Below, one piece after another: positions 9,447 to 17,026 of a DNA stretch of 64,000 nucleotides. The stretch is from Kordia sp039026955 (GTDB lineage: Bacteria > Bacteroidota > Bacteroidia > Flavobacteriales > Flavobacteriaceae). Numbering within the stretch: the first letter of the stretch is position 1; every line of letters begins with the position of its first letter. The translations under genes and the position numbers were made by a program. Where the stretch lies: NCBI GenBank assembly GCA_039026955.1, contig JBCCLH010000003.1, forward strand, positions 1 to 64,000. Direction: 5' to 3'. The notes beneath the pieces are model-generated. The model was not told where the DNA came from, ran no database searches, and was given only the letters and a program-made list of their open reading frames with translations.

Positions 9447-9854
9447 TTACTTTTTTATGGTCACTAAATTTCCTTTGTTGTTATAGCCTGTATCTGATCC
9501 GTCGGAAGCAAGTGTAATTTTTCCAACCCATGTAAAAACTTCTCCTTTCACAGGCTCATTATATATATTGAAAGTTAATGTTTGTGTTCCTGAAGCCACA
9601 GATGTTGGAGCAACATTCCCTTGCCACGCGATATTGCGACCTGATTTCCAGTCTGGAGTTCCATCTGGCAGCGCAACAAATAATTGCCATTCAAAAACAT
9701 CACCTTTTGATACGCCACTATAGTCAAAGGTTAATTTTACAGTTCTAGTCGTAGACGAAATTTCTTTTTCAAATTCAAGGTTTGATAAACTTTGCGCATT
9801 GATCGTAAAAAACCCACCAAATAAAACGATGCACAAGAATATTGTTTTTTTCAT
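9447..9854 (-). CDS. Small secreted protein of unknown function in the xylan locus
   Basis: I do not recognise a family. The product is 135 aa with a clear signal peptide (MKKTIFLCIVLFGGFFTINA, cleavage before QS). It has no lipobox, no T9SS tail and no cysteine after the signal peptide. The mature part (about 115 aa) alternates polar and hydrophobic residues like a beta-sandwich and has four tryptophans (FEWQLF, PDWKSG, NIAWQGN, FTWVGKI), as often seen in carbohydrate-binding modules. Its promoter region carries operator B, so it probably belongs to the xylan regulon. A glycan-binding or accessory role is inference. The gene is monocistronic: it lies between its own operator and a terminator. 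Confidence 0.8.
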   Translation of the reverse strand: MKKTIFLCIVLFGGFFTINAQSLSNLEFEKEISSTTRTVKLTFDYSGVSKGDVFEWQLFVALPDGTPDWKSGRNIAWQGNVAPTSVASGTQTLTFNIYNEPVKGEVFTWVGKITLASDGSDTGYNNKGNLVTIKK

Positions 9855-9914
9855 AAAAGTTTATTTTGAAATTAATAATCGTAAAATTAGTTGTATTTGT
9901 AAGGATCGTATCAC

Positions 9915-9947
9915 TCTATATAAAGCATGTTTTATCACAAATGATGC
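9915..9947 (-). promoter_or_regulatory. Putative HTCS operator B upstream of the small secreted protein
   Basis: The minus strand reads GCATCATTTG at 9947 and GCTTTATATA at 9926, exactly 21 bp apart. It is nearly identical to operator A over the whole repeat, although the surrounding sequence differs. It is 61 bp before the ATG at 9854. Confidence 0.65.
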
Positions 9948-10024
9948 ATATTTAAAGGTTGTATTATGTCAAGCATTCTTTAGGAGTACTACAATCTTGT
10001 TTTTTTAAGAATATATATGACTAT

Positions 10025-10055
10025 GCTACATTTCTTTTAGCTTTCACATCATTCC
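10025..10055 (+). promoter_or_regulatory. Putative HTCS operator C upstream of the GH5 gene
   Basis: Half-sites GCTACATTTC (10025) and ACATCATTCC (10046) are 21 bp apart and oriented toward the GH5 gene. The second half is the weakest of the set (A for G at its first position). Confidence 0.5.
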
Positions 10056-10082
10056 AGATACACACACGAGGCTTTCTTTGAT

Positions 10083-10090
10083 TACATTTG
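10083..10090 (+). promoter_or_regulatory. -7 promoter element TACATTTG for the GH5 gene
   Basis: TACATTTG matches TAnnTTTG and lies 20 bp before the ATG at 10110. No TTG is found at the -33 position, consistent with dependence on an activator bound at operator C. Confidence 0.5.
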
Positions 10091-10109
10091 ACTTAAAAAT
10101 TATAGCGAT

Positions 10110-11267
10110 ATGAGATATTTTTCATTGATAGTAACTTTAGTATTTATTTTTGCTTGTAATGAGCCTACTACAGAGGTAACGAATGTGCCACAAGAAGCGA
10201 GTGAAGGGAATTCAAATAGTACAGGAGGCGTTCCGAGTACATTTGATAATGGAGAGATGAGAACTATTTCGCCACTTCAAATTGTTGCAGAAATGAAAGT
10301 GGGTTGGAACCTAGGAAATAGTCTAGATGTTGAGGGACCTGATGAAACTTTTTGGGGAAATCCAGTTGTAACTAGGGCTTTAATTGATGAAATTGCTGAT
10401 AGAGGATTTAATACAGTACGAGTACCTGTCACCTGGCGATTTCATCAAGGTGATGGACCCGATTTTCTTGTGTCAGCAGATTGGTTAGACCGTGTTGAAG
10501 AAGTTGTGAATTATGTACGCGCAAATAATATGTATGTCATTATAAATGTACATCACGATGATACGTGGATCATTCCCACGTATGACAACGCAGACGCAGT
10601 AAAGAATAGACTTTCAAAATTATGGACGCAAATTGCGAATAGATTTAAGAACTACAGTGATTATGTAATTTTTGAAACCTTAAATGAACCGCGCTATGAA
10701 AACACACCTGAAGAATGGACTGGAGGAACTGCTGAAGGAAGAGATGTGGTAAATCAATATCATAAAGCAAGTGTTGATGCAATTAGAGCAACAGGAGGAA
10801 ATAATAGTGCTCGACAGATTATGATTTCTTCCTATGCGGCCAGTACGTTACCGCAAGCCATAAATGACTTAATCATACCTAATAATGATAGCAATACCAT
10901 CATTTCGCTACATTCGTATTTTCCTTTTCCATTCACCTTAGGAGGAACTGATACTACTTGGGGAACTGATAGTGATAAAGCGCAATTGGATTTTGAAATG
11001 GATAAAATAAAAACAAAGTTCATTGACAATGGTAAAGCTGTTGTTTTAGGAGAATGGAGCTCTGGAAACCAAAATAATTTATCAGATCGCTTAACACATG
11101 CAACTTATTATGCAAATGCTGCTGCCGATAGAGGCATTGCTAGTATTTGGTGGGATAATGGGAATTCAGGTGTTTCAAATGATGGTTTGGGCATATTTAA
11201 CAGACAAAATTTGACTTGGGCATTTCCTACGATTGCAGATGCAATCATAGCAGCGTATAATCAATAA
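10110..11267 (+). CDS. GH5 endo-beta-glycanase (cellulase superfamily), lipoprotein
   Basis: Predicted surface lipoprotein endo-glycanase. A short signal peptide ends in lipobox IFAC (Cys16), followed by a Glu/Asn/Ser-rich linker to about residue 45. The GH5 barrel begins with the subfamily-4-like VGWNLGNSLD. It has FNTVRVPVTWRFH and INVHHDD, the acid/base Glu193 in FETLNEPR and the nucleophile Glu315 in VVLGEWSS, and ends with IASIWWDNG. GH5 subfamily 4 includes endoglucanases, xyloglucanases and xylanases, so substrate is not fixed by sequence; context suggests xylan or mixed-linkage hemicellulose. A mutarotase follows after 10 bp. Confidence 0.92.
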   Translation: MRYFSLIVTLVFIFACNEPTTEVTNVPQEASEGNSNSTGGVPSTFDNGEMRTISPLQIVAEMKVGWNLGNSLDVEGPDETFWGNPVVTRALIDEIADRGFNTVRVPVTWRFHQGDGPDFLVSADWLDRVEEVVNYVRANNMYVIINVHHDDTWIIPTYDNADAVKNRLSKLWTQIANRFKNYSDYVIFETLNEPRYENTPEEWTGGTAEGRDVVNQYHKASVDAIRATGGNNSARQIMISSYAASTLPQAINDLIIPNNDSNTIISLHSYFPFPFTLGGTDTTWGTDSDKAQLDFEMDKIKTKFIDNGKAVVLGEWSSGNQNNLSDRLTHATYYANAAADRGIASIWWDNGNSGVSNDGLGIFNRQNLTWAFPTIADAIIAAYNQ

Positions 11268-11277
11268 AAAACTAACA

Positions 11278-12273
11278 TTGGAGCTTCCAAAAATAATACG
11301 TATTTCAAATAGAAATAAGGTAACCTTAGCTATTTCAACTATTGGTGCAACCATCGTGAGTTTAGAAGTTCCAAACTACCAAGGACAACCTACAAATGTG
11401 GTGGTTGGCTTATCAAAAGCGGAAGATTATGTAGAAGACCTATATCTGAAAGAAGGTTTGTATTTAGGAGCAACAATAGGAAGACATGCGGGCAGAGTTT
11501 CTAAAAAGCACATTACTATTGAAAGAAAAATATTTCCTATACATCATACGAATGGTGTACATTTACATGGTGGAAAAGAAGGTTTTGATAAAAAGTTATG
11601 GAAAGTGGAAGCGATAACAATGGGAAGTTCTCCATCCGTAACATTATCGTATGTAAGCAACCATCTAGAAGAAGGATATCTAGGAACTTTAAAGGTGTTT
11701 GTAACTTACACATTAACCGAAGAAAATGCGCTGAAAATACAATACAAGGCAACAACAGATCAAACTACGATTGTCAATCTTACCAACCATTCCTATTTTA
11801 ATTTAGATGGAGAAGGTAGTATTTTAAACCATCAACTGGAAATACATAGTGATTCTTATTTAGACCTTGACAAGCAACTGATTCCTACAGGAAAAATAAA
11901 TTCGGTTTCAGGAACTCAATTTGATTACACGAATACTACTTCTGTAGGCAGAACGGGCTTTAAAGGTTTAGATGATATTTTTGTGTTGAATGAAAATGAT
12001 CCTAAAGTCATATTATCATCAAAAAAATCAGGAATTCAGATGAAGGTCTTTACAAATCAACCTGCTGTAGTTGTGTATACGCCACCTAAATTTGCTGCAT
12101 TACCGTTTAAAAATAATGCCATATATTCCGATTTCCCTGCGATATGTTTTGAAACACAAAAATATCCTGATGCCATACATAATGATCATTTTCCGTCTGT
12201 ACTCTTGAAGCCAAATGAAACCTATAATAATGAAACTATTTTTCTGTTTTCAAACATACGTAAGAGTATATAG
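11278..12273 (+). CDS. galM: Aldose 1-epimerase (mutarotase)
   Basis: Interconverts alpha and beta anomers of free aldoses so that beta-sugars released by glycosidases can enter catabolism. The GalM fold is recognisable by LYLGATIGRHAGRV, GVHLHGGKEGFDKKLW, the catalytic His in NLTNHSYFNLDG, and the catalytic Glu in AICFETQKYPDAIHN. The length of 331 aa is normal. No signal peptide is seen, so it is cytoplasmic. The start is a TTG; no upstream ATG exists in frame, and the reading begins directly with the first beta-strand of the family. It is 10 bp after the GH5 stop, in one operon. Confidence 0.93.
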   Translation: MELPKIIRISNRNKVTLAISTIGATIVSLEVPNYQGQPTNVVVGLSKAEDYVEDLYLKEGLYLGATIGRHAGRVSKKHITIERKIFPIHHTNGVHLHGGKEGFDKKLWKVEAITMGSSPSVTLSYVSNHLEEGYLGTLKVFVTYTLTEENALKIQYKATTDQTTIVNLTNHSYFNLDGEGSILNHQLEIHSDSYLDLDKQLIPTGKINSVSGTQFDYTNTTSVGRTGFKGLDDIFVLNENDPKVILSSKKSGIQMKVFTNQPAVVVYTPPKFAALPFKNNAIYSDFPAICFETQKYPDAIHNDHFPSVLLKPNETYNNETIFLFSNIRKSI

Positions 12274-12296
12274 TGATCTGACATCTATTGTGTATA

Positions 12297-13172
12297 TCAG
12301 TTTTGATTTTTGATGAATTTGAAGTAGTCTAAACAGTTTTGGATCTTTTTTAGTTTTAAAATATAGTACACCTCGCTAAAGTCTGAAAAATCCATTCCTC
12401 CTGCTTTGATTGATTTATTTAGGTATCTATTTTCGGCACCATTATATCTATCAGCCAAGCTTACTGCCAAATCCCATATGGCTATGATGTCTTTACGATC
12501 TAATATATTTCTATAGTCGATATGGTTTGAAGTATTAAATCCTGGAGTCCCATTGTCAAGTATATTTCCATCTGGAATTTTTTGATAATTGGAATGCTGT
12601 TTTACAAACGTAAGATTTTCACTAGTAGTTGTCTCCTCATTCCAATCGCTATGTTGAACAATATGAATTCTCTTTTTGGTATCAATTTGCTTCAAATTAT
12701 ACTGGATTTTTGAAATTAAGCTAAAAGAAAAATCGGATTGTCCTGCTTCTGCAATCCAAATGTTGCCACCATTTTTAAGAACCTTATGAGCTTTCTCAAA
12801 TACCTCATTCAGCGCTTTGTCAAAGTCCGTATGCGCATCACTCCAAAAGTTATGAAATGCTAGGTTAAAAAGGGAATTTGCAGGAACATATTTTCCATCT
12901 TGAACTCCATAACTACCCGCTACAGCATGATAATTTAATTTTGAAAACTGTGGTATTCTGATTAGTGATCCTGCCGCAGCAACTGAGTGAAGATCATCTA
13001 CATCTGTTTTACAATCATAATTCAATAGCAGCAAATCACTTTTCGAGTTAAATTCAATATTCTCTGAAGGTTCTTTTACAGCATTCTTTTCCTTTTTTGA
13101 GTTACAAGATGAAGTAAAGATTATGAATAGAAAAATTACAAAACCTACTTGGGTCGATTGTTTTAGCATCAT
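12297..13172 (-). CDS. Lipoprotein with nucleoside-hydrolase-like motif, function unknown
   Basis: This 291-aa protein has a lipoprotein signal (FIIFTSSC, Cys23) and a Lys/Glu-rich linker. The mature part starts with LLLLNYDCKTDVDDLHSVAAAG, which resembles the Ca2+-binding DxDxxxDDxxA signature of the inosine-uridine nucleoside hydrolase superfamily. Further recognisable nucleoside-hydrolase motifs are lacking, and catalysis is not assured. The mature protein is rich in aromatic and His residues (HNFWSDAHTDFD, VQHSDWNEE). It converges with the mutarotase gene (23 bp) and lies after the terminator that closes the GH3 operon. It could process a modified sugar or be only a fold relative. Confidence 0.6.
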   Translation of the reverse strand: MMLKQSTQVGFVIFLFIIFTSSCNSKKEKNAVKEPSENIEFNSKSDLLLLNYDCKTDVDDLHSVAAAGSLIRIPQFSKLNYHAVAGSYGVQDGKYVPANSLFNLAFHNFWSDAHTDFDKALNEVFEKAHKVLKNGGNIWIAEAGQSDFSFSLISKIQYNLKQIDTKKRIHIVQHSDWNEETTTSENLTFVKQHSNYQKIPDGNILDNGTPGFNTSNHIDYRNILDRKDIIAIWDLAVSLADRYNGAENRYLNKSIKAGGMDFSDFSEVYYILKLKKIQNCLDYFKFIKNQN

Positions 13173-13221
13173 TTATTTTAATGAATGTTAATTATATTTT
13201 TTCAGTGTTCTGTTAACATAC

Positions 13222-13256
13222 AAAAAGACTATCTAAAATTTAGATAGCCTTTTCTT
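13222..13256. terminator. Hairpin terminator after the PA14-GH3 gene
   Basis: CTATCTAAA and TTTAGATAG (13229-13247) form a stem with flanking A and T runs on both sides, so it works in either direction. It lies 50 bp after the GH3 stop on the minus strand. Confidence 0.7.
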
Positions 13257-13305
13257 CTTTACATTACTTGAAAATGTTAGCATCTTCACTTAACATAAAG
13301 CCTAA

Positions 13306-15975
13306 TTAAATTTTAACGGCACTTCCAGAAATATTTATTTTCTGTGACACTACAGTACCTTTTTCAATTCGTTCTTTAGAAGGTTGTGCGCCTCCAACTG
13401 AAATGATATATGCTCCCGGTTGAATGACTTTTTCTCCGTTACTATTCACAGTAGATAATTGTTCTTTATCAATTTCAAATCTTAATGTCTTTTTTTCTCC
13501 AGAAGTAAATGAAACTCTTTCGAAAGCTGCTAATGTTTTATGTGGATTAAATTCGTCTGCATTTAGATTCTCAACATATACTTGTATTACTTCTTCTCCA
13601 GTCAAATCACCAACATTTTCAACATCAATTTCAAGCGTAATATTTTTTCCTGACTCAATCGTGCTAGGGATTTTCACATTGGAATATTTGAATGTAGTAT
13701 AACTGAGTCCATACCCAAATTCATACAATGGATCACCTTTAAAATAACGATAGGTTTTTCCCGTCATATCATAATTGCTAAATGCGGGTATATCATTGAT
13801 GTCTTTGTAGAACGTTACAGGTAATCTCCCAGATGGGTTGTAATCTCCAAAAATGACATCTGCTATTGCTGTGCCGCCTGCTTGACCTGGATACCATGCT
13901 TCTATGATGGCTGGAATATTTTCATTTTCCCAATTAATGGACAAAGCACTCCCATTGAGCAATACTAAAATTGTAGGTTTACCCAGCGCTTTAATTTTTT
14001 TGATGAGTTCGGTTTGTGTTTTAGGTAGTTTTGTATTGACACGATCTCCTCCTGAAAAACCATCAACTTTTACTTTCATTTCTTCTCCTTCCAACAAAGG
14101 ACTAATTCCCATACACAAAATAACAGCATCTGCATCTTTTGCAATTTGTATAGCTTCCGCTTCTATATTGTCGTTAGGCGCTTCCCATAACAAACGCATG
14201 ATAGAATGCTCTGTATTATCCTGTACGCACTCAAAACGGATCTTATACTTTTTACCAGCCTCTAGTTGTACATATTCATATACTTTTTTGGGATGATGTG
14301 TATCATCTCGCGCAATTATTAATTTATCGTCTAAAAATAATTTCATAGATGAAAATGCTTCTCCGCCTAAGGCATAATTTCCTGTTTTGTCCACAGAGAG
14401 TATTCCTGCCCATCGTACAGAATAGGCATCATAACGCATGTCTTTAAACGGAGACGAAGTTCTCCAAGTAAAATCTACATTGTTGTCAATTCGGGTATGT
14501 TTTGGAGTTCCTTTAAAAGTGATATTATCAAAATACTCAGCTTTCAATCCTTTCGTTTTCATTGAATCATCTGAAAACAATACTGAATTTGGAATCGCTT
14601 CAAAAATAGGCAGTCCCTCAGCTAGTTTACAACCAACAGCATAGGAAACCTCAGCATTAGGCAATTTTTGTTGTATTCCTTTTAATGGTGTCACTGGATT
14701 ACTAGGATAGCCATTGTAATTTCCTAATAGGACTTCTAAGTCATCTGCATTAGGTCCAATTACAGCAATTTTTTTAATCTTGTTTTTATCTAAAGGAAGT
14801 ATATTGTTTTCATTTTTTAAGAGCACCATAGATTTACGTGCAGTTTCTAAAGCTGCAAGTTGGTGCTTTTCAGAGTCTACAACATCATATGGAATTTTTT
14901 CATATTTGACAGCGCCTTCTGGAGCAAAGAGTCCAAGTTTTAAACGTGCAACTAGCAGTCTTTCCAACGAAACATCGAGTTCCGCTTCGGTAATTAAACC
15001 CTCTTTTACCGCTTCAACCAATGCAGGATACGAACTTCCACAATTTAAATCGGTTCCAGCTTTTACAGCCATTGCAGAAGCTTCTTTGGCATCTGCACTA
15101 ACTTTATGTGCATTCTCATCATAAAAATCTCGTATCGCCCAACAATCAGACACAATATATCCATTGAATCCCCAATCGGTACGCAGAAGATCGTCTAATT
15201 CTTTATTGCCACAACAAGGTTTGCCTTTGTAACTATTATAAGCACACATTACAGAATACACGCCAGCCTCTTTTACTACTTTTTCAAAGTGCGGACTATA
15301 GGTGTTTAAAAAATCTTGAGGACTTGGTTCTGCATTAAATCGATGACGATCAATTTCTGGTCCACTGTGAACGGCAAAATGTTTAGCTGTTGCGACAAGT
15401 TTTAAATAATTTGGGTCGTCTCCTTGAAGTCCTTTTATGAAGCGTACCGCTAATTCTCCTGCTAAATATGGATCTTCTCCATACGTCTCCATTCCACGTC
15501 CCCATCTAGGATCGCGAAAAATATTAATGTTAGGAGTCCAGTATGTCAATCCTTGATAAATTCCCCTTTTATCTCTTGAAGCAAACTCATGATGCTTGGC
15601 ACGAGCCTCGTCTGATATAATTGTAGAAATCTTGCTCATTTGATCTTTATCAAACATGGCAGCTAAACCTATTGCCTGTGGAAATACAGTGGCTCTTCCT
15701 GCTCGGCCGACGCCATGCAGACATTCATTCCACCAATTATATTCAGGTATATTAAGTCGTTCAATGGCTGGTGACTCGTAACTCATCTGCGATACTTTTT
15801 CTTCTAAAGTCATTGCAGCTACCAGCTCTTTTGCTTTTTGTTCAAAATTTGGTGACACGTTATTTTTTTGCATGTTAGTATTGCCTTGAAATTTGGTTTC
15901 AGAGCAACTTACAATATATAAGATAGATACAAATAAAAATGTGTATTTTAAAAATTTCATTCGTGTATTTTTCAT
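13306..15975 (-). CDS. GH3 beta-xylosidase-like enzyme with inserted PA14 domain, lipoprotein
   Basis: Exo-glycosidase of 889 aa. The ATG at 15975 is chosen because it gives a normal lipoprotein signal (LYIVSC) and starts 7 bp after the preceding stop; a start at 16005 would overlap that gene. The order is the GH3 N-terminal barrel (YNWWNECLHGVGRAG, TAKHFAVHSGPE), nucleophile Asp277 in YIVSDCWA, the first half of the C-terminal sandwich, an inserted PA14 domain at about 475-620 (GLKAEYFDNITFKG, DFTWRTSSPF, YALGGEAFSSMKLFLDD), the rest of the sandwich and a fibronectin-III-like end. The NEC and SDCWA motifs fit xylan beta-xylosidases and related GH3 enzymes. PA14 may position branched oligosaccharides. 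Confidence 0.93.
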   Translation of the reverse strand: MKNTRMKFLKYTFLFVSILYIVSCSETKFQGNTNMQKNNVSPNFEQKAKELVAAMTLEEKVSQMSYESPAIERLNIPEYNWWNECLHGVGRAGRATVFPQAIGLAAMFDKDQMSKISTIISDEARAKHHEFASRDKRGIYQGLTYWTPNINIFRDPRWGRGMETYGEDPYLAGELAVRFIKGLQGDDPNYLKLVATAKHFAVHSGPEIDRHRFNAEPSPQDFLNTYSPHFEKVVKEAGVYSVMCAYNSYKGKPCCGNKELDDLLRTDWGFNGYIVSDCWAIRDFYDENAHKVSADAKEASAMAVKAGTDLNCGSSYPALVEAVKEGLITEAELDVSLERLLVARLKLGLFAPEGAVKYEKIPYDVVDSEKHQLAALETARKSMVLLKNENNILPLDKNKIKKIAVIGPNADDLEVLLGNYNGYPSNPVTPLKGIQQKLPNAEVSYAVGCKLAEGLPIFEAIPNSVLFSDDSMKTKGLKAEYFDNITFKGTPKHTRIDNNVDFTWRTSSPFKDMRYDAYSVRWAGILSVDKTGNYALGGEAFSSMKLFLDDKLIIARDDTHHPKKVYEYVQLEAGKKYKIRFECVQDNTEHSIMRLLWEAPNDNIEAEAIQIAKDADAVILCMGISPLLEGEEMKVKVDGFSGGDRVNTKLPKTQTELIKKIKALGKPTILVLLNGSALSINWENENIPAIIEAWYPGQAGGTAIADVIFGDYNPSGRLPVTFYKDINDIPAFSNYDMTGKTYRYFKGDPLYEFGYGLSYTTFKYSNVKIPSTIESGKNITLEIDVENVGDLTGEEVIQVYVENLNADEFNPHKTLAAFERVSFTSGEKKTLRFEIDKEQLSTVNSNGEKVIQPGAYIISVGGAQPSKERIEKGTVVSQKINISGSAVKI

Positions 15976-15982
15976 TATTAAT

Positions 15983-16873
15983 TTATGGACAAACGCCAAC
16001 ATCATCTAAATAAAACGTACCCGCAACATCATCTCCTGGGCTAATAAACATCTGGAATCTAATATACTGTCCTGTAGGCACAAAAGAGGCTCCGTCAAGA
16101 ATACCGAGTGCGCCACTAGCATTGCCTGTAAATCCAGCTATTGCGTTGGCAAAATCGAATCGCATCTCTTCCCATCCTGTACCTGTATGTACTAAAGTTA
16201 CTTCTGCTTCACGTTCTGTATCGTTGTTTGGATCTTGCTGCATGGTGAGTCGCACAGGTAATTGTACATCTGACCAAAATTTTAATCGGACAACCTTGTC
16301 TTCTCCACTAAAATCAATAGCGCCATTTAATTGCACTCCAAAACCATCAAAATTTCCACCACCATCTTGCATTATTTCCAACACGTTTGAAGCTTCAGCA
16401 TTGGCGCCAGATACATCAGGATTCGGTACAACCTGAACATTGACACCATTAAACCCAAAAGAGAAAGATACACTGTTCCCATCAAATGTTGTTGGAGCCG
16501 TAAAAATAGGTTCACATGGGTCTGCAGGAGGGATCACTTCAAATTGCAGTTCAGTGATCAAATCATTAGGTGCTATAGCTCTTATCGTCACAAAGAAGTT
16601 AGTATCTGATTCTGGATAACTAAAAGTTAATTGTTGCTGTATTCCGATGAGCTCAGCTGTATCGCCAGGAAGTCCTGATAATACTTCAAAGGCTGTTGCT
16701 CCATTTGCAGTAGGACTTACAGTGACTGAAAAAGGAGGTTCCATATTATTGAATGTAATATTTGCCTGAACATCAGTTGGTGCAGCACCTTCCTGTAATA
16801 TTGCATCAAATTCAACTTCTCTATTGCAAGAAATAAAGGAAATTAGTAGTATCCCTAGAAAAAACGATCGCAT
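15983..16873 (-). CDS. Putative surface glycan-binding lipoprotein
   Basis: Predicted 296-aa lipoprotein. The ATG at 16873 gives the signal MRSFFLGILLISFISC. An in-frame ATG 27 bp upstream is less likely. After Cys16 come a PKD/Ig-like part (about 35-110, with PPFSVTVSPTANG) and a C-terminal beta-sandwich (about 120-295) of carbohydrate-binding-module type: DFSGEDKVVRLKFWSD, VTLVHTGTGWEEMRFDF, and the closing AGTFYLDDVGVCP. It has no catalytic motif. It directly precedes the PA14-GH3 gene on the same strand and is divergent from the HTCS gene. By position and build it may replace the usual SusE/SGBP, which is missing behind SusD in this locus. Confidence 0.75.
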   Translation of the reverse strand: MRSFFLGILLISFISCNREVEFDAILQEGAAPTDVQANITFNNMEPPFSVTVSPTANGATAFEVLSGLPGDTAELIGIQQQLTFSYPESDTNFFVTIRAIAPNDLITELQFEVIPPADPCEPIFTAPTTFDGNSVSFSFGFNGVNVQVVPNPDVSGANAEASNVLEIMQDGGGNFDGFGVQLNGAIDFSGEDKVVRLKFWSDVQLPVRLTMQQDPNNDTEREAEVTLVHTGTGWEEMRFDFANAIAGFTGNASGALGILDGASFVPTGQYIRFQMFISPGDDVAGTFYLDDVGVCP

Positions 16874-16954
16874 AGTTTTATATTTATTATTTGATAGCAA
16901 TATAGCTTTTTACTTGTTTTCATATGGGTTTAGAGGTTTCATGCACAGTTTTTT

Positions 16955-16985
16955 GCAACATTTGAAACTAAAAATGCTACATATT
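16955..16985 (+). promoter_or_regulatory. Putative HTCS operator D between the binding-protein operon and the HTCS gene
   Basis: Half-sites GCAACATTTG (16955) and GCTACATATT (16976) are 21 bp apart. They lie in the divergent intergenic region, so they could serve the minus-strand operon, autoregulation of the HTCS gene, or both. Confidence 0.6.
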
Positions 16986-17026
16986 ATATTTTAATTAGCG
17001 CCAAATTGCTTTTACTTGAAACTTTA

